64,000 nt of DNA from TMP-86 sp964247385 (GTDB lineage Bacteria; Pseudomonadota; Gammaproteobacteria; Steroidobacterales; Steroidobacteraceae), in contig CAXTUB010000013.1 of NCBI GenBank assembly GCA_964247385.1, forward strand, positions 18,689-82,688, in the 5' to 3' direction. This document shows, piece by piece, positions 51,858-60,914 of this stretch. The translations under genes were made by a program, and so were the position numbers. Within the stretch, counting starts at the first letter, position 1. Every line of letters begins with the position of its first letter. The notes under the pieces were generated by a model. The model saw only the letters and a list, made by a program, of their open reading frames with translations. It was not told the origin of the DNA and ran no database searches.

Positions 51858-53960
51858 CTATTCGACGCGATACCTGACTTCCGCATACGCGGTGCGCGGC
51901 CGCCCCGGAAGATAGCGATAGTTGCCGAATGCGAAATCTGCACGATCTGCGTACGCGCGGTCGAACACATTGTCGATGCGAACGGTGCCGCTCCAATTCG
52001 CGGTGATGCGCCACGTGGCGCGTGCATCGAATACGTTGTGACCCGAGTAGAGCGCGGTGTTGGCCGCGTCCAAATAATACTGTCCGACGTGACGCCACTC
52101 GCCGCCCAGCGTCACGGCGCTCCAGCGGCGGGTCAGTGACGCCCAATACAAGCGGCGCGGCGCGGTATCGACTTCATTGCCGACCGCGATGCGCTCGCCC
52201 TGATCGGCGGAGCGGCTGAAATCGTAGGTATGCCGCGCGATGCTGGCGCTGCCTCGCAGCTCCCAGCCCGCGTGCGGAAAGAGCAAGCCCTCGAGCTCCA
52301 CGCCGCGGTGCCGCGTGACACCGTCGCTCACGTCGAATCCATTCGCGTCGCGAAAGATGAAATGAGTCTTGCGGCCGAGATAGCCGGCGAGGGAAATGCT
52401 TCCCCAGCGCGCCGCGGCGCGCGCGCCAACTTCCGCCATGTCGAGGCGCTCATCATGCAAGTCCGCAATGCTCTGCTGCCGTTGCAATCGATACAGCTCG
52501 CTCGACTCCGGCGGGCGAAATCCGCGGCTTGCCGTGGCGTAGAGGCTGCTCTGCTCACCCAACCGATAGAGCAACGAGACTTGCGGCGAGAACGCATCGA
52601 ATGCATCGCGCCGGTCGGCGGGCCGCGAGTACAAGCAACCGCCGCTCCCGCACGGCACGCCTTGATCGTCCGTGTTGCCGGTGAGCGTGTGATTGTCGTA
52701 GTCGTAGTGAATGCGATCGGCGCGCACGGCCGCGCTCGCGAGCCAGCGCGAGCTCACGTCCCACTCGATACGCGCGAAAACGCCCGCAGACACCGTATCG
52801 ACATCGTAGTCATAGTGAAACCCCTCCGGGCGGATCGCGACCGCCGCGGGAGCTCCGCCGGTGGTGGGTGAGGACTGAAATTCGATCAAGCGAGTTTGCG
52901 AAAAATCCGCATCGATGCCCGTGTTGATGCGCACTGCCGATGCGTCCAATGACCAGCCAAACTGAGTGCCGATGCTGCGCTGACCATTGCGCTCCTGCGG
53001 CTCGCCCAGCAAAAAGTGCTGCAAGAAGTTCATGTTGGACCAACGCACGATGGCGCGTGCATCGAATGTCTGGGCGTTGCCCATCGGCAATGACCATTCA
53101 ATGTTGGCGCGCGCGCTCTGCGCACGGCGATACGCTTCCGGGTTCGGATTGGAATCGCGCAAGCTCGAAGAGCGATAGGCATCCAGCCCCTGAATGAAAC
53201 TCGCGGTGTTCTGATCGAGCGCCGAACCCGCGAAATTGAAGCGCAGCGTGCCGGCGCCGAGCGTGCCCAGATAACGAAGATTGGCTTTCGCTTCGTCCGT
53301 GTCCGAATGGAAGCGAAAGCCCCCGTCATGCGTCGCCACGAGATAGGCGCCCCAGTCCTCCGACAAGCGGCTCGCCAATTTGGCGCGCACGAACTGATCG
53401 CTCCCGCTTTCGAGCGCGCCATCGAACTGCGGCAATTGAGCAGGATCAGGGCCCAGTACTTGTACGGCGCCATGCAATGCATTGGCGCCGTACAGCGCGC
53501 TATCCGGCCCCCGCACCACCTCGACAGCCTGCGCCTGCTCGGTGTTGAGCTCGAACAGCTCGTTCACATTGCAGAACCCGGGCGGGCGCAGCGGAAAACC
53601 ATCTTCGAGAAACAAGAAGGCGCCGCACGCGCCTGCGCCCGTGAGCACCGGCGAGCGAATCGCGATCAAGCCTTCTTGCCCGCTGTTGCGTTGAGCAAAC
53701 ACGCCCGCGGCCTCGTTGAGAACAGCGCTGTAATGCTGCGCGGCCAAGTCTTGTATCTGCTGAGCGTCGATGCGCGACACGCTCAAGGTCGAATCGAGCA
53801 GCCGCGTCGATTGCCGCGCGCCGGTGATGGTGATCTCGTCGAGAGACTCCGTGCCTTGCGAATCGTTGGGTTCCGCCGCGCGCGCAGCGTATGCGACGAG
53901 AAGGAGGGCCGGGTACAAGACGATGCGCCGCATCGAGCGCGAGTGCGATGGATTAAGCAT
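51858..53960 (-). CDS. TonB-dependent outer-membrane receptor
   Basis: 700 residues. Signal peptide (about 9-28), a TonB-box-like segment (LDEITITGAR, about 39-48), the plug domain (about 50-170, with VEVVRGPDSALYGANALHGAVQVL) and a 22-strand-type barrel. The final residues YRVE lack the usual terminal aromatic. The plug has an extra Cys pair (GACGAFLF and PGFCNVNE) likely to form a disulfide. The ligand cannot be deduced; no siderophore or TonB gene is adjacent. It is divergent from the patatin gene. Confidence 0.88.
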   Translation of the reverse strand: MLNPSHSRSMRRIVLYPALLLVAYAARAAEPNDSQGTESLDEITITGARQSTRLLDSTLSVSRIDAQQIQDLAAQHYSAVLNEAAGVFAQRNSGQEGLIAIRSPVLTGAGACGAFLFLEDGFPLRPPGFCNVNELFELNTEQAQAVEVVRGPDSALYGANALHGAVQVLGPDPAQLPQFDGALESGSDQFVRAKLASRLSEDWGAYLVATHDGGFRFHSDTDEAKANLRYLGTLGAGTLRFNFAGSALDQNTASFIQGLDAYRSSSLRDSNPNPEAYRRAQSARANIEWSLPMGNAQTFDARAIVRWSNMNFLQHFLLGEPQERNGQRSIGTQFGWSLDASAVRINTGIDADFSQTRLIEFQSSPTTGGAPAAVAIRPEGFHYDYDVDTVSAGVFARIEWDVSSRWLASAAVRADRIHYDYDNHTLTGNTDDQGVPCGSGGCLYSRPADRRDAFDAFSPQVSLLYRLGEQSSLYATASRGFRPPESSELYRLQRQQSIADLHDERLDMAEVGARAAARWGSISLAGYLGRKTHFIFRDANGFDVSDGVTRHRGVELEGLLFPHAGWELRGSASIARHTYDFSRSADQGERIAVGNEVDTAPRRLYWASLTRRWSAVTLGGEWRHVGQYYLDAANTALYSGHNVFDARATWRITANWSGTVRIDNVFDRAYADRADFAFGNYRYLPGRPRTAYAEVRYRVE

Positions 53961-53973
53961 GTGTGGAGCGCAT

Positions 53974-53986
53974 GATAAGCTTTATC
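53974..53986. promoter_or_regulatory. Inverted repeat upstream of the TonB-dependent receptor
   Basis: GATAA-GCT-TTATC lies 14-26 bp before the receptor start in the divergent gap. It resembles part of Fur-type operators, but is too short to call one. Position is compatible with repression of the receptor gene. Confidence 0.25.
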
Positions 53987-54068
53987 GGCACCCATCGGTC
54001 GTGCTTCGCGTCCCGACGAAATTTCGCGCGGTGCGCGCGTGAGTGATTTCGTAGAGGTCGATTGCTTC

Positions 54069-56315
54069 ATGCCGCGCGTGCTTAGGTTCCGCTGCCTCGT
54101 CTTCTTGTTCACCGCAGGGGCGGGCCTTGCGAATGCCGGCCCGCCGAGTGAAGCAAGCCCCATGTGTCCGCATCCTCCGGGGCGTCCCGCGATTGGCCTC
54201 GTGTTATCGGGCGGCGGAGCGCGCGGGCTTGCGCATGTGGGCGTGCTGCGTGTGCTCGAGGAACTGCGCGTTCCCATCGACTGCATCGCCGGCACCAGCG
54301 TGGGCGCGGTGGTGGGCGGTCTGTATGCTTCGGGGATGTCGCCGCGCGACATCGAGACGCGCCTGCGCTCGCTCGACTGGCAGGATGCATTCCGGGACCG
54401 GCCCTCGCGCCGCGACCTCGCGTTTCGCCGCAAGCAAGATGATCGGAATTTTTTGGTGCGGTTGCCCTTGGGGTTGCGCTCGGGCCGCGTCCTGCTGCCG
54501 CGCGGCTTGATCCAGGGCCAGAAGCTGCAGCAAATCATGCGCACTCTCACCGTGCCCGTCATGGACCGCGCCTCGTTCAATGATTTGCCGACTCCATTCC
54601 GTGCCGTGGCGACGAATTTGGAGACGGGTGCGCGTGTCCTGTTGGAGCGCGGCGACTTGGCGGCGGCGATGCGCTCGAGCATGTCGGCGCCCGGAGTGTT
54701 CGCTCCGGTCGAGCTCGATCATGCGCTGTTGGTGGATGGCGGACTGTCGGAGAATCTTCCGGTCGATGTCGCGCACTCCATGGGCGCCGATGTGCTCATC
54801 GTCGTCGACGTGAGTTTTCAGCTGCAGGCGCGCAGCGAGCTGGACACCGCGCTCGCGGTTTCGAATCAAATGCTGGCGATTCTCGTGCGCCACGACACCG
54901 AGCGGCAAAAGGCCGCGCTATCGACGCGGGATGTCTTGGTCGAGCCCGCGCTGGGCGATACCTCGTCCACGGATTTCACTTCGGCGGCGCACGCCATCGA
55001 TACGGGGCGCGCGGCCGCCGAGCAGCTGCGCCCAAGGCTTGCGCAACTTTCGGTCAGCGATGATGAATATCTTCGCTACGCGGCGCTGCGCAGCTCGCGT
55101 GCGGTGAACCGGCCGCAAGTCAATTTCGTCAGCATCAATCCCGTGTCGGCGCGCTATGGCCCGACCATCACCGCGGCCATGAAGCCGCTGGTGGGCAAGC
55201 CGCTCGACCCCGTTGCTCTCGAGTCCGCATTCACCGAGTTGTACGGCCTCGATAACTTCGAATCGCTCGACTATTCGATCGTCGAGAATGCGGCTCACGA
55301 GACCGGGCTCGAGGTGCATGCACGGCGCAAGTCCTGGGGGCCCAACTACGTTCGCTTCGGTCTCAATCTCCAAGACGACTTCCAGGGCGACAGCAACTAC
55401 AACGCCGCGGTGCGTTTCATCGTGACCGAGTTGAATGCGCTCGGCGGAGAATGGCTCACGGATTTGCAGATCGGTGAAAATCCAAAGGCCGTCACCGAGT
55501 TCTACCAGCCCCTCACCTACGAGCGGCGTTGGTTCATTGCGCCCAGCGCACGCGCGGAAGTGCGCAACCTGGATCTGTATTCGGGCGACACTCGGATCGC
55601 CGAATATCGCGTGCGTGAGACCGAGGAAGATCTCGACGTGGGGCGCAACCTGAGCAACTGGGGCGAGACGCGCATTGGCGTCCACTTTCGCAGCGGTGCG
55701 GCGCGGCTTCGACTGGGAGAGCCGCTCCTGCCCACCACGCCATTTCAATCCGGCGAGATGTTCTTCAAGTTCAGCTATGACCGCTTGGATAACGTGGACT
55801 TTCCGCGGCAGGGTCAGACATTTTCGGTTCAATGGGATGCCGACCGCACCGGGCTTGCCTCCGACATCAATTCGGACCGCGTGCGAGCCGACTGGCTCAT
55901 CGCAGGCTCTCGCGGGCGCAACACGTTGATCTCGTGGACGACCGCAGGCACGACTTTGGACGGCCGCACCGCGAGCCGCATTCAGGACTTGTATTCGCTT
56001 GGCGGCTTTTTCAATTTATCGGGCCTGCCCGTGCAATCGCAATTCGGCCCTCACTATGCAATCTCGAGGCTCATCGGCTTCCGGAAAATCGGCCACGGCG
56101 GAGAAAGCTTCCTGGATTTTCCCGCGTACCTCGGCGCTTCACTCGAGATCGGCAATACCTGGGCTCACCGCGGCGATTTGAGTCTCGGCTCCGCCCACAA
56201 GGATGGCGCACTATTTCTCGGCCTGGATACGTTCCTCGGACCTTTGTACCTGGGCGCGGGGTATGACAGCCAAGGCTTCAGCGCCTTTTATTTGTTTTTG
56301 GGCCGAACGTTTTAG
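54069..56315 (+). CDS. Patatin-like phospholipase with POTRA and barrel (PlpD/type Vd-like)
   Basis: 748 residues from ATG 54069 (MPRVLRFRCLVFLFTAGAG gives a signal peptide); a GTG at 54039 is an alternative. The patatin domain (about 42-300) has the oxyanion GGGARG, the nucleophile motif GTSVG and the VDGGLSENLP dyad Asp. A POTRA-like segment follows (about 340-420), then a C-terminal barrel ending in SAFYLFLGRTF with a terminal aromatic. This is the architecture of type Vd autotransporter lipases. It probably displays or releases a phospholipase at the cell surface. Confidence 0.88.
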   Translation: MPRVLRFRCLVFLFTAGAGLANAGPPSEASPMCPHPPGRPAIGLVLSGGGARGLAHVGVLRVLEELRVPIDCIAGTSVGAVVGGLYASGMSPRDIETRLRSLDWQDAFRDRPSRRDLAFRRKQDDRNFLVRLPLGLRSGRVLLPRGLIQGQKLQQIMRTLTVPVMDRASFNDLPTPFRAVATNLETGARVLLERGDLAAAMRSSMSAPGVFAPVELDHALLVDGGLSENLPVDVAHSMGADVLIVVDVSFQLQARSELDTALAVSNQMLAILVRHDTERQKAALSTRDVLVEPALGDTSSTDFTSAAHAIDTGRAAAEQLRPRLAQLSVSDDEYLRYAALRSSRAVNRPQVNFVSINPVSARYGPTITAAMKPLVGKPLDPVALESAFTELYGLDNFESLDYSIVENAAHETGLEVHARRKSWGPNYVRFGLNLQDDFQGDSNYNAAVRFIVTELNALGGEWLTDLQIGENPKAVTEFYQPLTYERRWFIAPSARAEVRNLDLYSGDTRIAEYRVRETEEDLDVGRNLSNWGETRIGVHFRSGAARLRLGEPLLPTTPFQSGEMFFKFSYDRLDNVDFPRQGQTFSVQWDADRTGLASDINSDRVRADWLIAGSRGRNTLISWTTAGTTLDGRTASRIQDLYSLGGFFNLSGLPVQSQFGPHYAISRLIGFRKIGHGGESFLDFPAYLGASLEIGNTWAHRGDLSLGSAHKDGALFLGLDTFLGPLYLGAGYDSQGFSAFYLFLGRTF

Positions 56316-56368
56316 CGCCGCCGGCCGCGAGCGGGCGCGCAGCAACGCGCAACTCGCGCGGGGCGCGT

Positions 56369-56635
56369 CTAAAGCCAGCGGCTCTGCGCGAGATTCTCGA
56401 CTTTTTCGAACACGAGCGCCGGCTCATCGCCGACTCGTGAGTATTCATGCCGCCGCGCCATGTCCTCGAGCGCCTCATCGCGCTCGGCAACGCTGAAGTA
56501 CCAGTGAGTGGTTTGCCAATCGCGCCCCAAGAGCGGCGCGAACGGATCACCCGGCTTCAGGCGCACGCGCACTCCGTAAGGCTTGGGCGCCTCGGGGATG
56601 GCGCGCGTCATGTTTTGCGCGTTGGCAATGCCCAT
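56369..56635 (-). CDS. Conserved-looking small protein next to parE
   Basis: 88 residues, soluble: KPYGVRVRLKPGDPFAPLLGRDWQTTHWYFSVAERDEALEDMARRH-like layout without signal or membrane segment. The balanced composition and the GVRVRL/HWYFS strand pattern make it look like a real protein, and similar short proteins occur near parE in related bacteria as far as I recall. It is divergent from parE across about 50 bp. Function is unknown. Confidence 0.55.
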   Translation of the reverse strand: MGIANAQNMTRAIPEAPKPYGVRVRLKPGDPFAPLLGRDWQTTHWYFSVAERDEALEDMARRHEYSRVGDEPALVFEKVENLAQSRWL

Positions 56636-56686
56636 GCGTCAACCTTAGACGAATCGTAATCGCGCGTATAGACTGCGCCGCGATTC

Positions 56687-58573
56687 ATGGCTTCCGCCTA
56701 CACAGCATCCGATATCGAAGTTCTGAGCGGGCTCGACCCCGTGCGCCGTCGGCCGGGCATGTACACGGATACGACGCGGCCCAATCATCTTGCGCACGAG
56801 GTTATCGACAACAGCGTCGATGAGGCGATTGCGGGCCACTGCGAAAACATCAAAGTCACTCTGTACAAAGATGGCTCGCTCGCCGTCGAAGACGACGGCC
56901 GCGGCATGCCCGTGGATATTCACCCGCAAGAAAAGATCAGCGGCGTCGAACTGATTTTGACGCGGCTGCATGCGGGAGGAAAGTTCAACGATCAGACTTA
57001 CCAGCACTCGGGCGGCTTGCATGGCGTCGGGGTGTCCGTCGTGAACGCGTTGTCGAAGAAGCTCGAATGCTGGGTGCGCCGCGGCGGCAAGGAATATCAC
57101 ATCGGCTTCGAAGGCGGGCGGCTCAAATCGAAACTTGCGGTGGTGGGCGATGCGCCCAAGTCGCGCACCGGCACCACGGTGCGCTTCTGGCCCGACGCGC
57201 AATATTTCGACAGCGATAAATTTGCCATGCCCCGGCTCAAGCAAGTGCTGCGCGCCAAGGCCGTGCTTTGCCCTGGACTGCGCGTCACACTCGTGAATGA
57301 AACGAGCAACGAAAAAGAAGAGTGGTTCTATACCGGGGGGCTGCATCAGTACTTGGCCGAGGAGCTGGGTCAAGGCCGCTGGATGCCGGCGGAGACTTTT
57401 TATGGCAGCCGCCCCATCGAAGGCGGCGTGGTGGATTGGGCCATCGCGTGGGTGCTGGAGTCTGCACAGCCGGTCACCGAAAGCTATGTCAACCTCATCC
57501 CGACGATCGAAGGCGGCACGCACGTGAACGGCTTGCGTACCGGGGCCGCGGAAAGTCTGCGCGCGTTCTGTGAATTTCGAAATTTGTTGCCGCGCGGTCT
57601 CAAGCTTTCGGCTGAGGATGTCTGGGACGGTGTGAGTTTCGTGCTGTCCCTGAAAATGCGCGAGCCGCAGTTCGCCGGACAGACCAAAGAGCGCCTGTCT
57701 TCGCGCGAAGCGGCGGCCGCGGTTCAGGGCGTGGTGAAAGATGCATTTGCGCTTTGGCTCAATCAGCATCCCGATCAGGGTGAGCAGATCGCGCAGCTCG
57801 CGATCGCCAGTGCGCAAGCAAGGCTCAAAGAAAGTCAGAAAGTCGCGCGCAAGCGCATCGTCGCAGGACCCGCGCTGCCCGGAAAGCTCGCCGACTGCGT
57901 ATCGCAGGATCCGGCGCGCGGCGAATTGTTTTTGGTGGAAGGAGATTCGGCGGGCGGCTCCGCCAAGCAGGCGCGTGACCGGAACTTTCAGGCCATCATG
58001 CCGCTGCGCGGCAAGATTTTGAACACCTGGGAAGTGGAGCCCGCCGCCGTGCTGCAATCCCAGGAAGTGCACGACATCAGCGTCGCGCTCGGAGTCGATC
58101 CGGGCGCGAGCGATCTGGGCGCGCTGCGCTATCACAAGATCTGCATTCTCGCGGATGCGGACAGCGACGGTCAGCACATTGCCACGCTATTGTGCGCTTT
58201 GTTCCTTCGGCACTATCGGCCGCTCGTGCTCGCAGGCCACGTGCACGTCTGCATGCCGCCTTTGTTCCGCATCGACGCCGGCAAGGAAACTTTCTACGCG
58301 CTCGATGAAAAGGAACGCGGCAAGACTCTCGCGCGCATCGCGGCAGACAACGCGCGCGTGAAGCCCGTGGTCACGCGCTTCAAAGGCTTGGGAGAGATGA
58401 ATCCACAGCAGCTACGCGAGACCACCATGGCGCCCGATACGCGCCGTTTGGTGCAGCTCACGGTGGCGCCGGCCGATGAGACGGATCAGCTCATCGACAT
58501 GCTGCTTGCGAAGAAGCGCGCCGCGGACCGGCGCCAGTGGCTCGAGACCAACGGCAATCTTGCGCAAGTGTAG
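56687..58573 (+). CDS. parE: DNA topoisomerase IV subunit B
   Basis: 628 residues. ATPase half of topoisomerase IV, which decatenates daughter chromosomes. GHKL motifs (EVIDNSVDEA, DDGRGMPVD, HSGGLHGVGVSVVNALS) at about 35-125; TOPRIM motifs LVEGDSAGGSAKQARDRNFQAIMPLRGKI and LADADSDGQHI at about 420-500. Length and the ARDR-F pattern mark ParE rather than GyrB. It is 30 bp upstream of parC on the same strand. Confidence 0.96.
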   Translation: MASAYTASDIEVLSGLDPVRRRPGMYTDTTRPNHLAHEVIDNSVDEAIAGHCENIKVTLYKDGSLAVEDDGRGMPVDIHPQEKISGVELILTRLHAGGKFNDQTYQHSGGLHGVGVSVVNALSKKLECWVRRGGKEYHIGFEGGRLKSKLAVVGDAPKSRTGTTVRFWPDAQYFDSDKFAMPRLKQVLRAKAVLCPGLRVTLVNETSNEKEEWFYTGGLHQYLAEELGQGRWMPAETFYGSRPIEGGVVDWAIAWVLESAQPVTESYVNLIPTIEGGTHVNGLRTGAAESLRAFCEFRNLLPRGLKLSAEDVWDGVSFVLSLKMREPQFAGQTKERLSSREAAAAVQGVVKDAFALWLNQHPDQGEQIAQLAIASAQARLKESQKVARKRIVAGPALPGKLADCVSQDPARGELFLVEGDSAGGSAKQARDRNFQAIMPLRGKILNTWEVEPAAVLQSQEVHDISVALGVDPGASDLGALRYHKICILADADSDGQHIATLLCALFLRHYRPLVLAGHVHVCMPPLFRIDAGKETFYALDEKERGKTLARIAADNARVKPVVTRFKGLGEMNPQQLRETTMAPDTRRLVQLTVAPADETDQLIDMLLAKKRAADRRQWLETNGNLAQV

Positions 58574-58604
58574 CGGCGCGCGTCTTTAGCGAGATTTACT
58601 GCCC

Positions 58605-60857
58605 GTGAAGCCTCAGCCGCTCAACTTCGAGGGCGTCGAGAAGCAGACGCTGCGCGTGTTCACCGAGCGCGCGTATCTCGACTACTCGATGTACGTGATT
58701 CTGGATCGGGCCTTGCCGCATCTGAGCGACGGGTTGAAGCCCGTGCAACGGCGCATCGTGTACGCCATGAGCGAGCTCGGGTTGTCGGCGGGCTCGAAGC
58801 ACAAGAAGTCCGCACGCACCGTGGGCGATGTCATCGGCAAGTTCCATCCGCATGGCGACTCCGCCTGCTATGACGCCATGGTGCACATGGCGCAAGAGTT
58901 TGCTTATCGATATCCGATTGTCGACGGTCAAGGCAATTGGGGCTCGGCCGATGACCCCAAGTCCTTTGCCGCCATGCGCTACACCGAGTCGCGTCTCACG
59001 CGCTACGCAGCGCTTCTGTTGCAAGAGCTCGAGCAGGGCACGGTCGAATGGCAGTTGAATTTCGACGGCTCACTGGAGGAGCCCACGCTGTTGCCCGCGC
59101 GCGTTCCCAACTTGCTGCTGAACGGCGGCTCTGGGATTGCGGTGGGCATGGCGACAGACATTCCGCCGCACAACTTACGCGAAGTGGTGAAGGCGTGCAT
59201 TGCGCTGCTCGAAGATCCGGAGCTTTCCACACGCAAGCTCATGGGCTTCATCAAGGGGCCGGACCTGCCCACCGGCGCTGAGATCGTCTCGCCGCGCGCG
59301 GATCTTACGCAAATGTATGAGACGGGCAATGGGGCCTTTCGCGCCCGCGCCACGTTCTCCGTGATCGATGGCGACATCGTCATCGATGCGCTGCCGTTTC
59401 AAGTCTCGGGCAGCAAGGTGCTCGAGCAGATCGAAGCGCAGTACCGGCAGAAAAAGCTGCCCATGATCGAGGACTTCCGCGATGAGTCGGATCACGAGAA
59501 TCCGACGCGCCTGGTCATCGTGCCCAAATCCAATCGAGTCGATATCCCCGCTCTCATGGCGCACTTGTTCGCCACCACCGATCTGGAGCGCAGCTATCGA
59601 GTGAATCTCAATGTCATCGGCCTGGATGGCCGGCCGCGCGTGATGGGCCTCAAGGAGTTGCTGCAGGAATGGCTGACGTTCCGCCTGGCTACGGTCACGC
59701 GACGGCTGCAGCATCGATTGGAGAAGTTGAATGCGCGCTTGCACATTCTCGATGCGCTGCTCATCGCTTATTTGAATCTGGATGAAGTGATACGCATCGT
59801 GCGCACGGAGGAGAAGCCCAAGCCGAAGCTCATGCAGCGCTTCAAGATCACCGACATCCAGGCCGAAGCCATTCTCGAGACCAAGCTTCGGCATCTGGCG
59901 CGGCTCGAGGAGATGAAGATCCGGGAAGAGCAGCGCGAGCTCGCCGAAGAGCGCGGCGAGATCGAAAAAATCCTGAAGAGCAAGGCGCGTCTCACGAAGC
60001 TCGTGCGCGATGAGCTGAACAACGACGCGGAAGAATACGGCGATGAGCGGCGCACCAAGCTCATCGAGCGCGAAGCCGCTCAGGCCATATCCGCGACCGA
60101 CTTGCTCTCCAGCGAGCCGACCACCGTGGTGCTGTCGCGGCTCGGCTGGGTGCGCGCCGCGAAGGGTCACGACATCGATGCACGCGCGCTCAGCTACAAA
60201 ACGGGCGATGAGTTCCAAGCGGCGGCGAAGGGGCGCAACTTGCAGCAGGCCGTGTTCATCGACTCGACCGGGCGAGCGTACAGCATCGATGCGCACGCAC
60301 TGCCCGCTGCGCGCGGCTACGGCGAGCCCTTGTCCGGGACGGTCGATCCGCCGGACGGCGCCACCTTTGCCGCCGTGCTCATCGGCGAACCCGACGACCT
60401 TTGGATGCTCGCAAGCGATGCGGGCTATGGCTTCAAAGTCAAACTCGCGGAGCTCTACGCACGCAATAAGAAAGGCAAGAGTGTGCTGCGGGTTCCCGAG
60501 AATGCGCAGGTGCTGCCGGCCCAGCCCATCGTCCACCCCGAAAGCTGGGTGGTGCTGGTCGATCACGCCGGGAGCGTCATGTCCATTCCGGCGGCGCAGA
60601 TCGAGGAGATGTCGAGCGGCAAGGGGCAGAATTTATTTGGCATCGCCGGAAAAAAATCGGCGGAGCGAAAAGAATGGATCGTTGCGATGGCCGTCGTTCC
60701 ACCCGGAAGCTCACTGACGGTATTCAGCGGTAAGAGCTCGCCCATGGTGCTGCGCCATGCCGAGCTTGCGCAATTTCAAGACCGGAAAGGCCAGCGCCGG
60801 CAGCGCTTCTCGCGCGCGTACAAGCAAATCGATCGGCTGGAGGTGAACGCTGATTGA
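58605..60857 (+). CDS. parC: DNA topoisomerase IV subunit A
   Basis: 750 residues from a GTG start. The breakage-reunion domain contains the catalytic Tyr126 in AAMRYTES. The quinolone-resistance region GDSACYDAM has Ser86 (E. coli Ser80) intact and Asp90 where E. coli has Glu84, a conservative change. C-terminal beta-pinwheel blades are visible (about 500-745). It is co-transcribed with parE. Confidence 0.96.
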   Translation: MKPQPLNFEGVEKQTLRVFTERAYLDYSMYVILDRALPHLSDGLKPVQRRIVYAMSELGLSAGSKHKKSARTVGDVIGKFHPHGDSACYDAMVHMAQEFAYRYPIVDGQGNWGSADDPKSFAAMRYTESRLTRYAALLLQELEQGTVEWQLNFDGSLEEPTLLPARVPNLLLNGGSGIAVGMATDIPPHNLREVVKACIALLEDPELSTRKLMGFIKGPDLPTGAEIVSPRADLTQMYETGNGAFRARATFSVIDGDIVIDALPFQVSGSKVLEQIEAQYRQKKLPMIEDFRDESDHENPTRLVIVPKSNRVDIPALMAHLFATTDLERSYRVNLNVIGLDGRPRVMGLKELLQEWLTFRLATVTRRLQHRLEKLNARLHILDALLIAYLNLDEVIRIVRTEEKPKPKLMQRFKITDIQAEAILETKLRHLARLEEMKIREEQRELAEERGEIEKILKSKARLTKLVRDELNNDAEEYGDERRTKLIEREAAQAISATDLLSSEPTTVVLSRLGWVRAAKGHDIDARALSYKTGDEFQAAAKGRNLQQAVFIDSTGRAYSIDAHALPAARGYGEPLSGTVDPPDGATFAAVLIGEPDDLWMLASDAGYGFKVKLAELYARNKKGKSVLRVPENAQVLPAQPIVHPESWVVLVDHAGSVMSIPAAQIEEMSSGKGQNLFGIAGKKSAERKEWIVAMAVVPPGSSLTVFSGKSSPMVLRHAELAQFQDRKGQRRQRFSRAYKQIDRLEVNAD

Positions 60858-60914
60858 TGACTCACCGATGCGCACAGATAAAATCCGCCACACGTGCACG
60901 ACGCATGGAAAGCT

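Noticed and set aside
53974..53986. Fur box upstream of the TonB-dependent receptor
   Set aside because: Only 5-bp arms around a 3-bp spacer match; too short to claim Fur. Listed as an unassigned inverted repeat.
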